Source: 66-474 sp051954935 (GTDB taxonomy: Bacteria; Pseudomonadota; Gammaproteobacteria; Xanthomonadales; Rhodanobacteraceae). Taken from it: a stretch of DNA of 64,000 nt. The stretch covers positions 4,915-68,914 of the forward strand of contig JBQCHG010000063.1 in the NCBI GenBank assembly GCA_051954935.1, read 5' to 3'. Each line of letters starts with the position of its first letter. The first letter of the stretch is position 1. A program made the position numbers and the translations under genes. Under the pieces are notes generated by a model. It did not search any database and had not been told where the DNA came from. It worked only from the letters and a program-made list of their open reading frames with translations. Shown here piece after piece: positions 63,944 through 64,000 of this stretch.

Positions 63944-64000
63944 ATGTTGCAGCGGACTTGCTTGAAGGTGGTTGTCGTTTTCGCATTCGTCGGCGCACTG
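63944..64000 (+). CDS. Start of a secreted protein gene, cut by window end
   Basis: ATG with GGGAGGA 8 bases upstream, then 19 codons forming a signal-peptide-like start (MLQRTCLKVVVVFAFVGAL). The rest lies outside the window, so no function can be given. Confidence 0.6.
   Translation, partial: MLQRTCLKVVVVFAFVGAL

Overview
This window looks like a chromosomal segment from a high-GC gammaproteobacterium of the order Xanthomonadales (Lysobacterales), probably near the Rhodanobacteraceae. The main evidence is gene order: recN, hrcA, grpE, dnaK, dnaJ, dapB, carA, carB, greA, an rpfE-like gene and recJ run in one direction. It also carries a divergent bamE/fur pair, ratA with rnfH, ssrA near smpB, and divergent ppsA/ppsR. 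No 16S rRNA is present, so the placement below order is inference.

Positions 1 to about 15,000 are accessory. The left edge holds the 3' part of a flagellar fliP followed directly by a FliA-type sigma factor. Next come 1.3 kb of gene-free palindromic and tandemly repeated DNA, several small membrane or toxin-antitoxin-like genes, and a class III cyclase-like protein convergent with a PD-(D/E)XK-like protein. Three cassettes with attC-like recombination sites follow (MltR-like, an unknown protein, a helical unknown protein), with no integron integrase nearby. After them lie a large PHP plus SMC-like ATPase (TrlF type) and the end of an integrative element (replication-relaxation-like protein, small HTH protein, four GGTGACAA motifs). 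This region abuts the 3' end of a tRNA-Ser(CGA) gene, a classical integration site. A 23-bp copy of the tRNA-Ser 5' end lies just beyond the gene.

From about 15.2 to 33 kb are metabolic and transport genes: cytochrome P460, a GlxA-type regulator, a small kinase-like ATPase, a methyltransferase, a VOC protein, a threonine dehydratase-like enzyme, a CBS protein, two DUF998 paralogues, PEP synthase with its regulator, and a three-gene heavy-metal-type RND efflux operon. A SIR2-family C-terminal gene remnant is embedded among repeats near 20 kb. Three tRNA genes (Ala-GGC, Glu-TTC, Asp-GTC) and their terminator follow.

From 33.7 to 64 kb is mostly core genome: prolyl oligopeptidase, a CPA2 antiporter without an RCK domain, tmRNA and smpB separated by a sulfotransferase gene, ratA/rnfH, bamE/fur, a TPR protein, recN and the heat-shock cluster. 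A TMEM175-type channel gene is inserted and translationally coupled between dnaK and dnaJ. dapB, a 2OG-Fe(II) oxygenase, carAB, greA, rpfE, recJ, an S9 peptidase, a SpoIIAA-like protein and an isochorismatase-fold protein complete the region. A signal-peptide gene is cut by the right edge.

The most unusual signals are a dispersed two-hairpin palindromic element, found intergenically and also inserted in frame in recJ and the S9 peptidase; the integrase-less attC array; the cyclase-like/nuclease-like convergent pair; and the strongly structured gene-free region at 1.64 to 2.24 kb.
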